From Promethearchaeota archaeon (lineage in GTDB: Archaea; Asgardarchaeota; Lokiarchaeia; Sigynarchaeales; SOKP01), in assembly GCA_014729315.1 (NCBI GenBank), contig WJKD01000352.1, positions 1 through 16,598 of the forward strand: a stretch of DNA of 16,598 nt. Direction: 5' to 3'. A program made the translations under genes and the position numbers. The notes beneath the pieces were generated by a model. The model saw only the letters and a list, made by a program, of their open reading frames with translations. It was not told where the DNA came from and did not search any database. Position 1 is the stretch's first letter. Each line of letters begins with the position of its first letter. Shown in pieces: positions 1 through 7,061 of this stretch.

Positions 1-1
1 A

Positions 2-355
2 TTTAGTGAGGATTACATAATCAAGGGAAATGGGGACAATATAAAAATTTTAGAGCAGATTGGGATAGACGGAAAAATTATTTTTACTCCGGGTCATACT
101 AAAGACGGAATATCCATTATCTTATCAGACGGCTCTGTATTCCCAGGAGACAATGCAATGAATGCATGGTTTTTTAACATCCTTGGAATTAAAAAGAGAC
201 CAATTTTTGCAGAAAACCTTGATTTAATTTTCGAAAGTTGGAAGAGATACATCGAGTTACATGGAAAAAAGATCTATCCCGCTCACGGTAAACCATTTAG
301 GATCGAAAAATTAGAAAAGGGATTGAAGAAATTTTATTTAGGAGATCCTAATTAA
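2..355 (+). CDS. MBL-fold metallo-hydrolase, C-terminal part (5' end outside window)
   Basis: The open frame enters from the left edge and gives the last 117 residues of a metallo-beta-lactamase-fold protein. Visible signatures are TPGHTKDGIS (His at residue 32 of the fragment), the bridging aspartate in FPGDN (residue 50) and the late histidine in YPAHGKPF (residue 95). These match the third, fourth and fifth metal-binding motifs of the superfamily. The HxHxDH motif lies upstream and is not visible. Such proteins are usually soluble Zn- or Fe-dependent hydrolases of thioesters, lactones or phosphoesters, or flavodiiron-like proteins. The fragment does not show the substrate, so no narrower name is given. 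The stop is TAA, and the gene converges with the histone gene about 85 bases downstream. The fold is certain; the specific function is unknown. Confidence 0.85.
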   Translation, partial: FSEDYIIKGNGDNIKILEQIGIDGKIIFTPGHTKDGISIILSDGSVFPGDNAMNAWFFNILGIKKRPIFAENLDLIFESWKRYIELHGKKIYPAHGKPFRIEKLEKGLKKFYLGDPN

Positions 356-404
356 ATCTCTAAAAAGATGGATAATTTGAAACAAATGAATAAATCAGAA
401 AATG

Positions 405-432
405 AAAAAAAAAAATTCCGCTAATTTAGCGG
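405..432 (-). terminator. hairpin plus T-tract terminator of the histone gene
   Basis: Just past the histone stop codon, read on the minus strand, a perfect 6-bp stem (CCGCTA/TAGCGG, plus-strand positions 418-423 and 427-432, 3-base loop) is followed within two bases by a run of about 11 T. Archaeal RNA polymerase terminates on T-tracts, and a GC stem directly ahead of one is unusual in DNA this AT-rich. That supports a real terminator, which would also separate the histone from the convergent upstream gene. Confidence 0.65.
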
Positions 433-441
433 GAAAATCAG

Positions 442-657
442 TTATTCCAACAATTCTAATGCTAGGTCCATATCTTCCAAAGTTAATTTCTTCCTTCCAG
501 CGTGTCGAGTCATTTCGAGGGCTTTGTTCGTGACATTACGAGCTAATTTTTCTAAATAGTCAATTAGCGCGTCTACTGCGTCTCGAGCGACCATCTCAGC
601 GCCGTTATCTTTCATTAACTTACGGATTGGTGACCAAGCAAATACTTTTTTAGCCAT
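442..657 (-). CDS. archaeal histone (HMf-like histone-fold protein)
   Basis: A 71-residue chromatin protein that dimerises through a single histone fold and wraps DNA. Residues 9-70 cover the three helices. The start of helix 1 (SPIRKLMKDNGAEMV) resembles the IAPIGRIIKDAGAERV region of methanogen histones. The second DNA-binding loop RHAGRK (51-56) and the Arg55-Asp62 pair that stabilises the fold are both present. It carries a short basic N-terminal extension (MAKKVFAW) ahead of the fold and no long tail. The ATG start is preceded by a good GGAGGA ribosome binding site eight to nine bases upstream (minus strand, about 667-671). It is a single-gene unit with its own terminator, typical of a highly expressed histone gene. 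Confidence 0.95.
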   Translation of the reverse strand: MAKKVFAWSPIRKLMKDNGAEMVARDAVDALIDYLEKLARNVTNKALEMTRHAGRKKLTLEDMDLALELLE

Positions 658-779
658 TTTATTTTTCCTCCACTTTTAAGATTATATATTTTAGTAAGTT
701 TAATTGATTTTACAATAAACTACTTTAAATTATATTACTGCATTCTGATATATAAATATTACGCCAAAATTCACGAAAC

Positions 780-891
780 CATATGATATAGTTAATAAAA
801 TTCACATTTTGAGGCAATCGACGAAATTACGATGTCTTAGAAGAAAAGCGGTAGATGTGCTTCTGAGCCATTAGATCAGAGATTTTTTTTT
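780..891 (+). ncRNA. candidate small non-coding RNA
   Basis: A stretch less AT-rich than its surroundings begins about 25 bases after a clean TATA-like element (TATATAAATA, 749-758). It ends in a 5-bp stem, TCTGA/TCAGA (862-866 and 876-880), followed by nine T (883-891). A promoter, a body of about 110 bases and a terminator-like end are what an independent archaeal small-RNA gene would show. No tRNA cloverleaf was found. C/D boxes are not convincing: a CTGA is present but there is no good RTGATGA. A non-ATG frame of about 20 codons from TTG at 809 could instead be a tiny peptide gene. Confidence 0.3.
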
Positions 892-1334
892 ATTTTGAAT
901 ATTATGGATGAATTGAATGAATATTTCATATCATGAACATAATTTATTTATTTCTTTAATAAGAATTCTGATTCTTAATTTTGGGACTTTAGTAAAGCTA
1001 ACATTTTATTAGTTTTCCATAAAGCATAATATTGCTCATAATCAACTAATTATTCATTATCTATTATATCCTAAGTCTTCATTACTGTGTATAAAATGAA
1101 AATTATTGGATTAAATCATCGAAAACGTGAAGATATTGCTTTATTCAAGTTAGATTTATTTTATGGTTAATCTTTTTTATTGGTTTTATTTTTTTATTAG
1201 TTGTGAGATTTTATTTTTCACTATTTCAAAAACTAATCTTACATGCAAAGCATTTTGAAATTTAATAATTACAGAATATAGGTTTGTACAGATTTGTATA
1301 TAAAACTTTATTAAGATAAAGAGAAAACTACAAT

Positions 1335-1370
1335 AAACAGTTAATTGTTTTAAACCGATCTATAAAATAC
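1335..1370 (+). promoter_or_regulatory. promoter and possible operator of the symporter/oxidoreductase unit
   Basis: A TATA-like box (TATAAAATAC, 1361-1370) lies about 30-40 bases before the ATG of the symporter. Ten bases upstream is a near-perfect 16-bp palindrome, AAACAGTTAATTGTTT (1335-1350, seven of eight pairs matching), positioned where an archaeal regulator could bind next to the core promoter. A GGGGA ribosome binding site follows at 1391-1395. Confidence 0.4.
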
Positions 1371-1400
1371 GAATAAATAATAATAATATAGGGGATTTCC

Positions 1401-2795
1401 ATGGATGAAGAAAACATAAAGTCATTCCACTCAAAAGGAACTATGGCTTCTTATGGCTTTGGTCAATTTTTAACAGAAATTTTCTCAATGGCATTTAGTG
1501 CCTTTAGTTTCTTTTTTTATGAGAGTGAAATCGGTCTTAACGTATGGTTAGTGAGCTTGGGATACATAATCTTTGCTGTTTGGAATGCGTTTAATGATCC
1601 CCTGGTGGGATATTTAACCGAAAGACCTTTTAAATTCACTGAAAAATGGGGAAGACGCTTTCCATGGATGCTTTTAGGAGGTTTTCCTTGGGGATTAAGT
1701 TATATGCTGATTTTTATGCCCCCTCAGGTAGATCCTACTGGAGGTGCGTGGGTTCTTTTTGCCTGGCTCGTGATAACTACTTGTTTATTTGATTTATTTG
1801 GTTCTCTGTTCAATGTGAATTACGTAGCCCTTTTTCCGAATAAATTTAGGTCAAGTGAAGAGCGTCGTCAAGCTAATGGAATTTCTATTGTTATAGGAAT
1901 TATAGGAACAGTTTCTGGATCTTTAGTTCCTCCTCTTCTGATAACCTTTGGTGTTTTACAATCATATGTGGTACAAGGTGTCGTCATATTTTTAATCGCT
2001 ATTATTGTCGTATTGCTCGCTATTCCTGGTTGTAGGGATGATCAAATGTCTGTTCAGAAATATTTAGCTACCTTTGAGCGAGATAAGGATAGAGCTTCCT
2101 TTTTTCAACTTTTTAAGACGACATTGAAGCAAAAAAATTTCATTGCGTACGTGTTGATCGTATTTCTATACCAAGTTAATAACAAGCTCATGATTGCTTC
2201 AATTCCTTATTTAGTCCGTTTTCTCTTAAAAATGGAAGCTGCTATTATCACGGTAATCATGGCATTCTTTTTGATAGCTGTACTTATCTCCACTCCCATA
2301 TGGGTGAAAATTGCGGGAAAAACACAAAATAATCGAAAAATTTTTTTGATTGCGGGAGTTCTATTGACAATATTTACCTTACCCTTGTATTTTATTAACA
2401 CAGTTCTCGGTTTCATCATTGGGATGTTCATTTGGGGGACGGCAGTAGGAGGATTTTGGGTTATGCAAATGCCAATTTTTGGCGACGTGATGGACGAAGC
2501 TGTAATTGAAACGCAAAAACGAGAAGAAGGAATGTATAGCGGAGTACATATTTTTTTTAATCGGCTTTCAGTAGCTGTTCAAGCTACCATGTTTGCATTG
2601 GTTCATTCCCTAACGGGATTTGTGGAAGGAGCAGAAAGTCAATCTGCATTAGCAATCGTCGGTATAAAGATACATTTTGCTTTACTTCCCATGGCGGTAC
2701 TCTTAATAGGAGTCCTTATCTTTTGGTGGTTGTATGACCTAACTCCAGAAAAAGTAAAGGAAAACCAATTAAAACTTAGAGAAATGAAAATATAG
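1401..2795 (+). CDS. MFS transporter of the GPH (glycoside-pentoside-hexuronide:cation symporter) family
   Basis: A 464-residue integral membrane protein with about twelve hydrophobic helices, the normal length for GPH/MelB-type sugar-cation symporters (PF13347). The family signature is clear: VWNAFNDPLVG (residues 60-70) followed by WGRRFPWM (83-90), and later a conserved SSEERRQANG-type loop. MelB uses two aspartates spaced WDxxND for cation binding. Here the second is kept (Asp66) and the first is Asn62, so ion coupling may differ. The likely role is uptake of a sugar, glycoside or uronate driven by Na+ or H+; the sequence does not show the substrate. The gene begins with ATG after GGGGA and is followed 65 bases later by an FAD oxidoreductase on the same strand, probably in the same transcript. 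Confidence 0.85.
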   Translation: MDEENIKSFHSKGTMASYGFGQFLTEIFSMAFSAFSFFFYESEIGLNVWLVSLGYIIFAVWNAFNDPLVGYLTERPFKFTEKWGRRFPWMLLGGFPWGLSYMLIFMPPQVDPTGGAWVLFAWLVITTCLFDLFGSLFNVNYVALFPNKFRSSEERRQANGISIVIGIIGTVSGSLVPPLLITFGVLQSYVVQGVVIFLIAIIVVLLAIPGCRDDQMSVQKYLATFERDKDRASFFQLFKTTLKQKNFIAYVLIVFLYQVNNKLMIASIPYLVRFLLKMEAAIITVIMAFFLIAVLISTPIWVKIAGKTQNNRKIFLIAGVLLTIFTLPLYFINTVLGFIIGMFIWGTAVGGFWVMQMPIFGDVMDEAVIETQKREEGMYSGVHIFFNRLSVAVQATMFALVHSLTGFVEGAESQSALAIVGIKIHFALLPMAVLLIGVLIFWWLYDLTPEKVKENQLKLREMKI

Positions 2796-2860
2796 GTAAA
2801 TTAAATCAAATCTTTTTTAATTTTAACGCTTTAAATGTATAGAAAGAGGGATTAACAAAA

Positions 2861-4321
2861 TTGGATAAAAAAAAATACATAACTGAACCAGAAAGAAAAA
2901 CAGAAATTATTGCTGAGCATGACGTGATTGTTGTAGGAGGTGGTCCTGCAGGCTTATGTGCGGCTATAGCCTCCTCAAGGAATGGAGCAGATACGATGCT
3001 CATAGAAAAGAACGACTTTTTAGGAGGGCAATGGACGAATCCCTACTCTAGTTATCCGGGATCGCATGCCTTTGGAATATCGTTTCAAAATTATGATGGG
3101 AAGCAAATTATCAAGGGTATAGGATGGGAGATTATTCAACGCTTAATGAAGAAAGGAGGGGTTGCGCCCCTTATGAAGAGAAAAAAGGATCATGTGAAGT
3201 TTCGAGGAAAAGCTGGAACATATTTAAAATATCCAGAAGGTTCTTGCAATGGTCCTGCCATTCTTATTCCCGAAAATCTAAAGGGATTTGCCTTAGATTT
3301 AATTGAAGAAGAAAATATAACTCTTCTACTGCATACTTGGGCGGTAGATGTGATTAAAAAAGATAACGAAATTAGGGGTATTATTATCCAGAGTAAATCA
3401 GGAAGACAAGCAATCCTCTCTAAGAGAGTCATTGATTGTTCAGCCGACGCAGATATCGCAGCTGCTGCAGGGGCTCCTTGTAAGAAAGAATCTAAAGATG
3501 AACTATGGGAAATGGATTACGGATTAATTCTGGGAAACATTAATAATAAAAAAGTAGCCCAATTCCTTCAAGAGAATCCAGATTTTCTCACCGCATCCAC
3601 CTATGGAGGCTATCATGGGTGGAAAGAACGAGTTGAAGGGGATGCAAGAATTACTAAAGATCGCATGGCGGTTAAAACTAGATTTCATAGGCATGAAGTC
3701 TCTCCAGGGCGTAAAAATGCTCCTATTTTAAACAATGCTTTAGGATATACTACCGGAGATCCTACTAATGTTCGTGATCTTACAAATGCAGAGATTGAGG
3801 GAAGAAAAGACGCCCTTAAAGAACTGGCGTGGTTGAAGGAAAACATACCCGGTTATGAATACTGTATAGCAATTGATCGAATCGGTTTAGGCATCAGAGA
3901 AAGCCGAAAAATAATCGGAGAATATGTCATTACCGCAAAAGACGTTGCAGGCGGAAAACTATTCAGGGATTCAATAGGATTAAATAACATGCCATTTGAC
4001 ATGCATTTTGCAGATGGTTCTTGGATTAACAAATTCTTTAAAAAGACTAGCGAAATTCCCTATCGCTCCTTAATACCGAAAGAAATAGATAATTTATTGG
4101 TGGCAGGGAGGTGCATATCATGTACACACGTAGCCCAATCGGCATTAAGGAAAGTTCCTATATGTTTGGCCACGGGAGAAGCTGCTGGAACTGCTGCAGC
4201 TTTGAGCATAAAGATGAATACTCTGCCCAGAAAATTAGCGGTTGAGGATTTGCAGGAGAAATTGAGAAAACAAGGTGCCATCGTAAAACTCAATGAAGCT
4301 CCCGATTGGAAATGTAAATAA
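2861..4321 (+). CDS. FAD-dependent oxidoreductase (PF12831-like)
   Basis: A 486-residue soluble flavoprotein. Near the N-terminus (21-50) it has a full dinucleotide-binding fold, DVIVVGGGPAGLCAA, ending in LIEK with the glutamate that binds the adenosine ribose, then FLGGQW. The late segment IPYRSLIPKEIDNLLVAGRC and the ATGEAAGTAAAL motif are hallmarks of the FAD-dependent oxidoreductase family PF12831, as is the central ESRKIIGEYVIT stretch. No HdrA-type cysteine motifs or Fe-S ligands are seen. I start it at TTG because the only in-frame ATG nearby falls after the FAD motif, and GAGGG sits about ten bases before the TTG. Members of this family often lie with carbohydrate-uptake genes, and this one follows a GPH symporter, so oxidation of an imported sugar derivative is a reasonable inference. 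The substrate is unknown. Confidence 0.85.
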   Translation: MDKKKYITEPERKTEIIAEHDVIVVGGGPAGLCAAIASSRNGADTMLIEKNDFLGGQWTNPYSSYPGSHAFGISFQNYDGKQIIKGIGWEIIQRLMKKGGVAPLMKRKKDHVKFRGKAGTYLKYPEGSCNGPAILIPENLKGFALDLIEEENITLLLHTWAVDVIKKDNEIRGIIIQSKSGRQAILSKRVIDCSADADIAAAAGAPCKKESKDELWEMDYGLILGNINNKKVAQFLQENPDFLTASTYGGYHGWKERVEGDARITKDRMAVKTRFHRHEVSPGRKNAPILNNALGYTTGDPTNVRDLTNAEIEGRKDALKELAWLKENIPGYEYCIAIDRIGLGIRESRKIIGEYVITAKDVAGGKLFRDSIGLNNMPFDMHFADGSWINKFFKKTSEIPYRSLIPKEIDNLLVAGRCISCTHVAQSALRKVPICLATGEAAGTAAALSIKMNTLPRKLAVEDLQEKLRKQGAIVKLNEAPDWKCK

Positions 4322-4382
4322 GTTGGATTCATATCGTGGTCTTTTGCTTCTCCGATAATTGATTTAAATGGTGTATCTCCTC

Positions 4383-4390
4383 TTTTTTTT
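4383..4390 (+). terminator. T-tract terminator after the FAD oxidoreductase
   Basis: Eight consecutive T follow a pyrimidine-rich CTCC stretch about 60 bases past the oxidoreductase stop. No stem precedes it, but T-runs alone are enough for archaeal RNA polymerase to terminate. Confidence 0.4.
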
Positions 4391-4592
4391 AGAAAAACTT
4401 TCCTTAAATAAATATTATAATTTAATTTTTTCTAATTATTCTATTTGAAATTGGATAAAAGACGCAAGAATGCTTGAGGAATGTGAGATTTAAGCTTCAT
4501 CCACTCTAATAATTAGAATTTTAGACCTTATTTATTGTATTTTAAATAAGCATTCAAGAGACGGGAAAAAGATATTAATAAAAATTAGTACA

Positions 4593-4633
4593 AAAAACAT
4601 ATTAAATCTAAAAGTTTTATAAAAACATATTAA
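4593..4633 (+). promoter_or_regulatory. promoter of the dehydrogenase gene with paired direct repeats
   Basis: The TATA-like box TTTATAAAAA (4616-4625) lies about 40 bases before the ATG at 4663. It is flanked and partly overlapped by two exact 13-base repeats, AAAAACATATTAA, starting at 4593 and 4621 (28-base period). The repeat spacing around the core promoter is compatible with a regulator site, but in A/T-rich DNA a chance repeat cannot be excluded. Confidence 0.35.
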
Positions 4634-4662
4634 TACAGTTAATTCAAACAAGGTTGGCTTTA

Positions 4663-5730
4663 ATGAAAAAAATAATTGCAATCACCAAGGGAGACGGCAT
4701 TGGTCCAGAAGTAGTCAACGAGGGTATAAAGATATTAGAGATAATTTCAAACTTCACAGATCTTCAGATTGAATTTAAAGAAGCACCCGCTGGAGGCGCT
4801 GTATGGATGAATTCCGGCGACAATTTGCCTAAAAAATCATTTGAAACCATTAAAAAGTCAGATGCTCTTTTATTTGGAGCAGTAGGTTTACCTGGATTAC
4901 CTCAAGGGGCTGCAGAATCAGCAATCTTAAAGATAAGGCAAGGTTTAGATTTATACGTGAATTTACGACCAATTAAGCTTTACGAGGCATTAAAAGACAG
5001 ATGTCCCTTGAAGGAGGAATATATAGGCAAGGGTATTGATATTTCTTTTGTACGAGAAAATACCGAAGGACTATATGCTAATATCGGAGGTTTTTTAAGG
5101 AACGAAGTAGCCCAAAACTTGATGGTCTACACGCGAAAAGGATGCGAACGAATAATTAGATTTGCTTACGAATTTGCGAGGAGAAATAAACACCAGAAAA
5201 TCACATCCGTAGACAAGGCAAATATCTTAAAGCCGAGCCAATTATGGAGGGAAATCTTTCACGAGATCGGAGACGAATACACTGATCTTCAAAAAGAAGA
5301 TATTTACGTCGACGCATTTTGCCAATGGCTTATTCGTAAACCAGATTCTTTCCAGACAGTAGTTACCGGTAATTTATTTGGAGACATTATTAGCGACGAA
5401 GGTGCATTTCTTATTGGTAGTTTGGGCATGGCTTCCAGCGGAAATATCAATCCCGGAAAAGTGTCTATGTACGAGCCAATTCATGGATCAGCTCCAGATA
5501 TTGCGGGTAAAGGTATTGCAAATCCTATTGGAACCATTCTTAGTTGTAAATTAATGCTTCAAGAATCTTTTATTCTTCCCGAATTAGGCAAGGAGATAGA
5601 GATCGCTGTAGAAGAAGCTTTAAAAGAGGGAAGGACGAAAGATCTTGAAAGTAAAGATTTTAAAACCCTCTCAACTCAAGAAATGGGAGATCTCATCTCA
5701 TTAAAATTGAAAGAACGATTGAAGAAATAA
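4663..5730 (+). CDS. isopropylmalate/isocitrate dehydrogenase family protein, probably NAD-dependent
   Basis: A 355-residue beta-decarboxylating 2-hydroxyacid dehydrogenase. The catalytic residues line up with Thermus isopropylmalate dehydrogenase: Arg92, Arg102, Arg131, Tyr138, Lys185, Asp217, Asp241 and Asp245. The substrate-specificity helix reads ESAILKIR (85-92), with Glu, Ile and Leu where isopropylmalate dehydrogenases have Glu, Leu, Leu; isocitrate enzymes carry SxN there. Asp279 in HGSAPDIAGKG indicates NAD rather than NADP. The reaction is therefore most likely oxidation and decarboxylation of 3-isopropylmalate or a related malate. No leuA, leuC or leuD gene is adjacent, and homoisocitrate- or tartrate-type substrates remain possible. 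I chose ATG 4663 over the in-frame TTG at 4654 because AAGG (4650-4653) sits nine bases before the ATG. It is a single gene, convergent with the M24 gene. Confidence 0.85.
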   Translation: MKKIIAITKGDGIGPEVVNEGIKILEIISNFTDLQIEFKEAPAGGAVWMNSGDNLPKKSFETIKKSDALLFGAVGLPGLPQGAAESAILKIRQGLDLYVNLRPIKLYEALKDRCPLKEEYIGKGIDISFVRENTEGLYANIGGFLRNEVAQNLMVYTRKGCERIIRFAYEFARRNKHQKITSVDKANILKPSQLWREIFHEIGDEYTDLQKEDIYVDAFCQWLIRKPDSFQTVVTGNLFGDIISDEGAFLIGSLGMASSGNINPGKVSMYEPIHGSAPDIAGKGIANPIGTILSCKLMLQESFILPELGKEIEIAVEEALKEGRTKDLESKDFKTLSTQEMGDLISLKLKERLKK

Positions 5731-5750
5731 GGATTTAAAGAAGAAAAATA

Positions 5751-5778
5751 AGCAAAAATTGAAGATTTGCTGATTTTT
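5751..5778. terminator. hairpin terminator between convergent genes
   Basis: AGCAAA (5751-5756) pairs with TTTGCT (5766-5771) across a 9-base loop, and TTTTT follows at 5774-5778 on the plus strand. On the minus strand the hairpin is followed by a T-rich stretch as well. It lies in the 55-base gap between the two facing stop codons, so it could end both transcripts. Confidence 0.4.
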
Positions 5779-5785
5779 ATTATGC

Positions 5786-6955
5786 TTAGTTATTAACAAT
5801 AGTCAATTCTTCGATTGTATCAGGAGCCTTGGTCAAACTCACATTACCTTCTTCTGTGATAAGAACAGTATCTGAATGTCGAAAGCCCCCTAGATTAGGG
5901 ATATAAATACCAGGCTCGATACTAAGAATCATTCCGGATTCGACTTTTCGATTGTAACCTACAGCAACGTAAGGTCCCTCGTGTCCTGTAATTCCTAAAC
6001 CATGTCCCGTTCGATGGAGCAAATAATCGCCATATCCTGCGTCTTGAATTATTTTTCTAACGCCCTCATCGATTTCACTAAAAATTGCACCAGGTATAGC
6101 TTGTTCGAAAGCATATTTTCTTACTTTCATCATAACTTCAAATGGTTTTTTTGCTTGTTCCGGAACATAGTCTAAAAAGAAACTTCGCTCAATTTCGACC
6201 CCATATCCATCTATTTGTCCTCCAACGCCAGATACATGAGGTCCGCCTTCTTCCATTTTAAGAAACACATCGGTCATATTATGCGGATCGTGAGAGATAC
6301 TTGGAGGGAGAACGATTGCCATTGGTCGAGAAACCATAGGATTAAGATTTGGAATATCCTTTAAAGCTTTAGCGGTCATTAAGTTTGTAACTTCACTATA
6401 GATTTTAATAAGCATTTCACCAGGGCGACAGACTTTTAAAAGTTTTTTGTGTCCGGCGTTAAGGATCTTACATGCGTGAACATTTCTCCCGATTTCATAA
6501 GCTGTTTTAATTAGTCGAGCTTCGTCGATGATATCTGTTTTGATTTTAGTGCCGGGCGTTTGATCGTAGATTCTGAGTGTCATCGCAGATTCCACACCAA
6601 CGCGCTTATCTTTTTTGATAAGTTTATGGTAATAATCGTACCAGTTTTCTCCTTGAGGTGCAGGATATTCAAAATAAGAGGTTAATTCTACGTCGCATTT
6701 TGCTCTTGTTTCTACGTGAGACTTTTCGAGAAACGGCACTAAGAACTTAAGAGTTCCTTCCTTAGGAACGATTAAAATAAACGGTCGTTCGTGCACATAA
6801 TTAGCGAAGTTTGTTAAATAATAAATATTCGTTGGATCAAAAGAGATATAATAGTCTAATTTCTGCTCGTTCATCAGAGTTCTTACCTTTTCTAAACGGA
6901 GATTTAATTCTTCTTTAGATGGTGGAGATTTGATGGCTTTTGGGATTTTAGTCAT
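5786..6955 (-). CDS. M24 family (creatinase/Xaa-Pro aminopeptidase fold) protein with altered metal ligands
   Basis: A 389-residue protein with the creatinase-type N-terminal domain (about 15-150) and a C-terminal 'pita-bread' M24 domain (about 155-385). True Xaa-Pro peptidases bind two metals through Asp, Asp, His, Glu, Glu. Here the motif GVGGQIDGYGVEIERSF (243-259) has Gly for the first Asp and Glu254 for the second. His318 (GHGLG) and Glu347 (SIEPG) are kept, and the last Glu is replaced (FRHSD, 358-362). His222 and Glu256 match catalytic positions of metal-free creatinase. The protein may thus be a creatinase-like amidinohydrolase or other C-N hydrolase rather than a dipeptidase; databases will probably call it Xaa-Pro peptidase. 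A palindromic AATTATATAATT (6979-6990) about 30 bases before the ATG, with no ribosome binding site, suggests leaderless expression. Confidence 0.85.
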   Translation of the reverse strand: MTKIPKAIKSPPSKEELNLRLEKVRTLMNEQKLDYYISFDPTNIYYLTNFANYVHERPFILIVPKEGTLKFLVPFLEKSHVETRAKCDVELTSYFEYPAPQGENWYDYYHKLIKKDKRVGVESAMTLRIYDQTPGTKIKTDIIDEARLIKTAYEIGRNVHACKILNAGHKKLLKVCRPGEMLIKIYSEVTNLMTAKALKDIPNLNPMVSRPMAIVLPPSISHDPHNMTDVFLKMEEGGPHVSGVGGQIDGYGVEIERSFFLDYVPEQAKKPFEVMMKVRKYAFEQAIPGAIFSEIDEGVRKIIQDAGYGDYLLHRTGHGLGITGHEGPYVAVGYNRKVESGMILSIEPGIYIPNLGGFRHSDTVLITEEGNVSLTKAPDTIEELTIVNN

Positions 6956-6978
6956 AACGCTTACTGATTAATCATATG

Positions 6979-6990
6979 AATTATATAATT
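6979..6990 (-). promoter_or_regulatory. TATA-like box of the M24 gene (leaderless)
   Basis: AATTATATAATT is centred 30 bases ahead of the M24 start codon, which puts the predicted transcription start at or within a few bases of the ATG. No Shine-Dalgarno-like sequence lies between, consistent with a leaderless mRNA. Confidence 0.4.
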
Positions 6991-7013
6991 ATTAAAAAAT
7001 ACTTTTAATAACT

Positions 7014-7019
7014 AAAAAA
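7014..7019 (-). terminator. T-tract terminator of the methyltransferase/glycosyltransferase operon
   Basis: About 40 bases after the last stop codon of the operon, the minus strand reads CCTTTTTTAG, preceded by another short T-run (7034-7038). It lies upstream of the M24 promoter and would separate the two units. Confidence 0.35.
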
Positions 7020-7061
7020 GGTATCTGCTTCTTAAAAATATGAGTAATAAGATAATTAATT

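Larger units (their letters stand above)
658..1400. other. long AT-rich intergenic region
   Basis: No convincing protein gene was found in these 743 bases. The stretch holds the divergent promoters of the histone and the symporter gene. It also holds a possible small RNA (about 780-891) that ends in a hairpin and T-run, an AT-only hairpin at 960-977 (TAAGAAT/ATTCTTA, 4-base loop), and a 24-codon open frame at 1096-1170 with nothing to support translation. The rest is low-complexity A/T sequence. Confidence 0.6.
4322..4662 (+). other. intergenic region with terminator and promoter elements
   Basis: A gap of about 340 bases. It starts with a T8 tract (4383-4390) that probably ends the oxidoreductase transcript. 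It contains a 13-bp palindrome (TCTAATAATTAGA, 4505-4517), distant inverted copies of GAATGCTT (4468-4475 and 4548-4555), and two direct copies of AAAAACATATTAA (4593-4605 and 4621-4633) flanking the next promoter. No gene is supported. Confidence 0.55.

Noticed and set aside
780..891. C/D-box guide RNA in the histone-symporter gap
   Set aside because: One CTGA is present but there is no acceptable RTGATGA box or paired C'/D' set, so only a generic small RNA candidate is listed.
960..977. AT-only hairpin TAAGAAT/ATTCTTA as a terminator
   Set aside because: The stem is weak, only four T follow after one A, and no transcript is known to end there; such hairpins are frequent by chance in A/T-rich gaps.
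1096..1170. 24-codon open frame beginning MKIIGLNHRK
   Set aside because: It has no ribosome binding site, no recognisable similarity and is within the length expected by chance; the TATAAAATG overlapping its start is more likely incidental A/T sequence.
4440..4510. Short minus-strand frame (about 20 codons, MKLKSHIPQAFL) in the gap before the dehydrogenase
   Set aside because: There is an in-frame stop just upstream, no ribosome binding site and no family resemblance; treated as chance.
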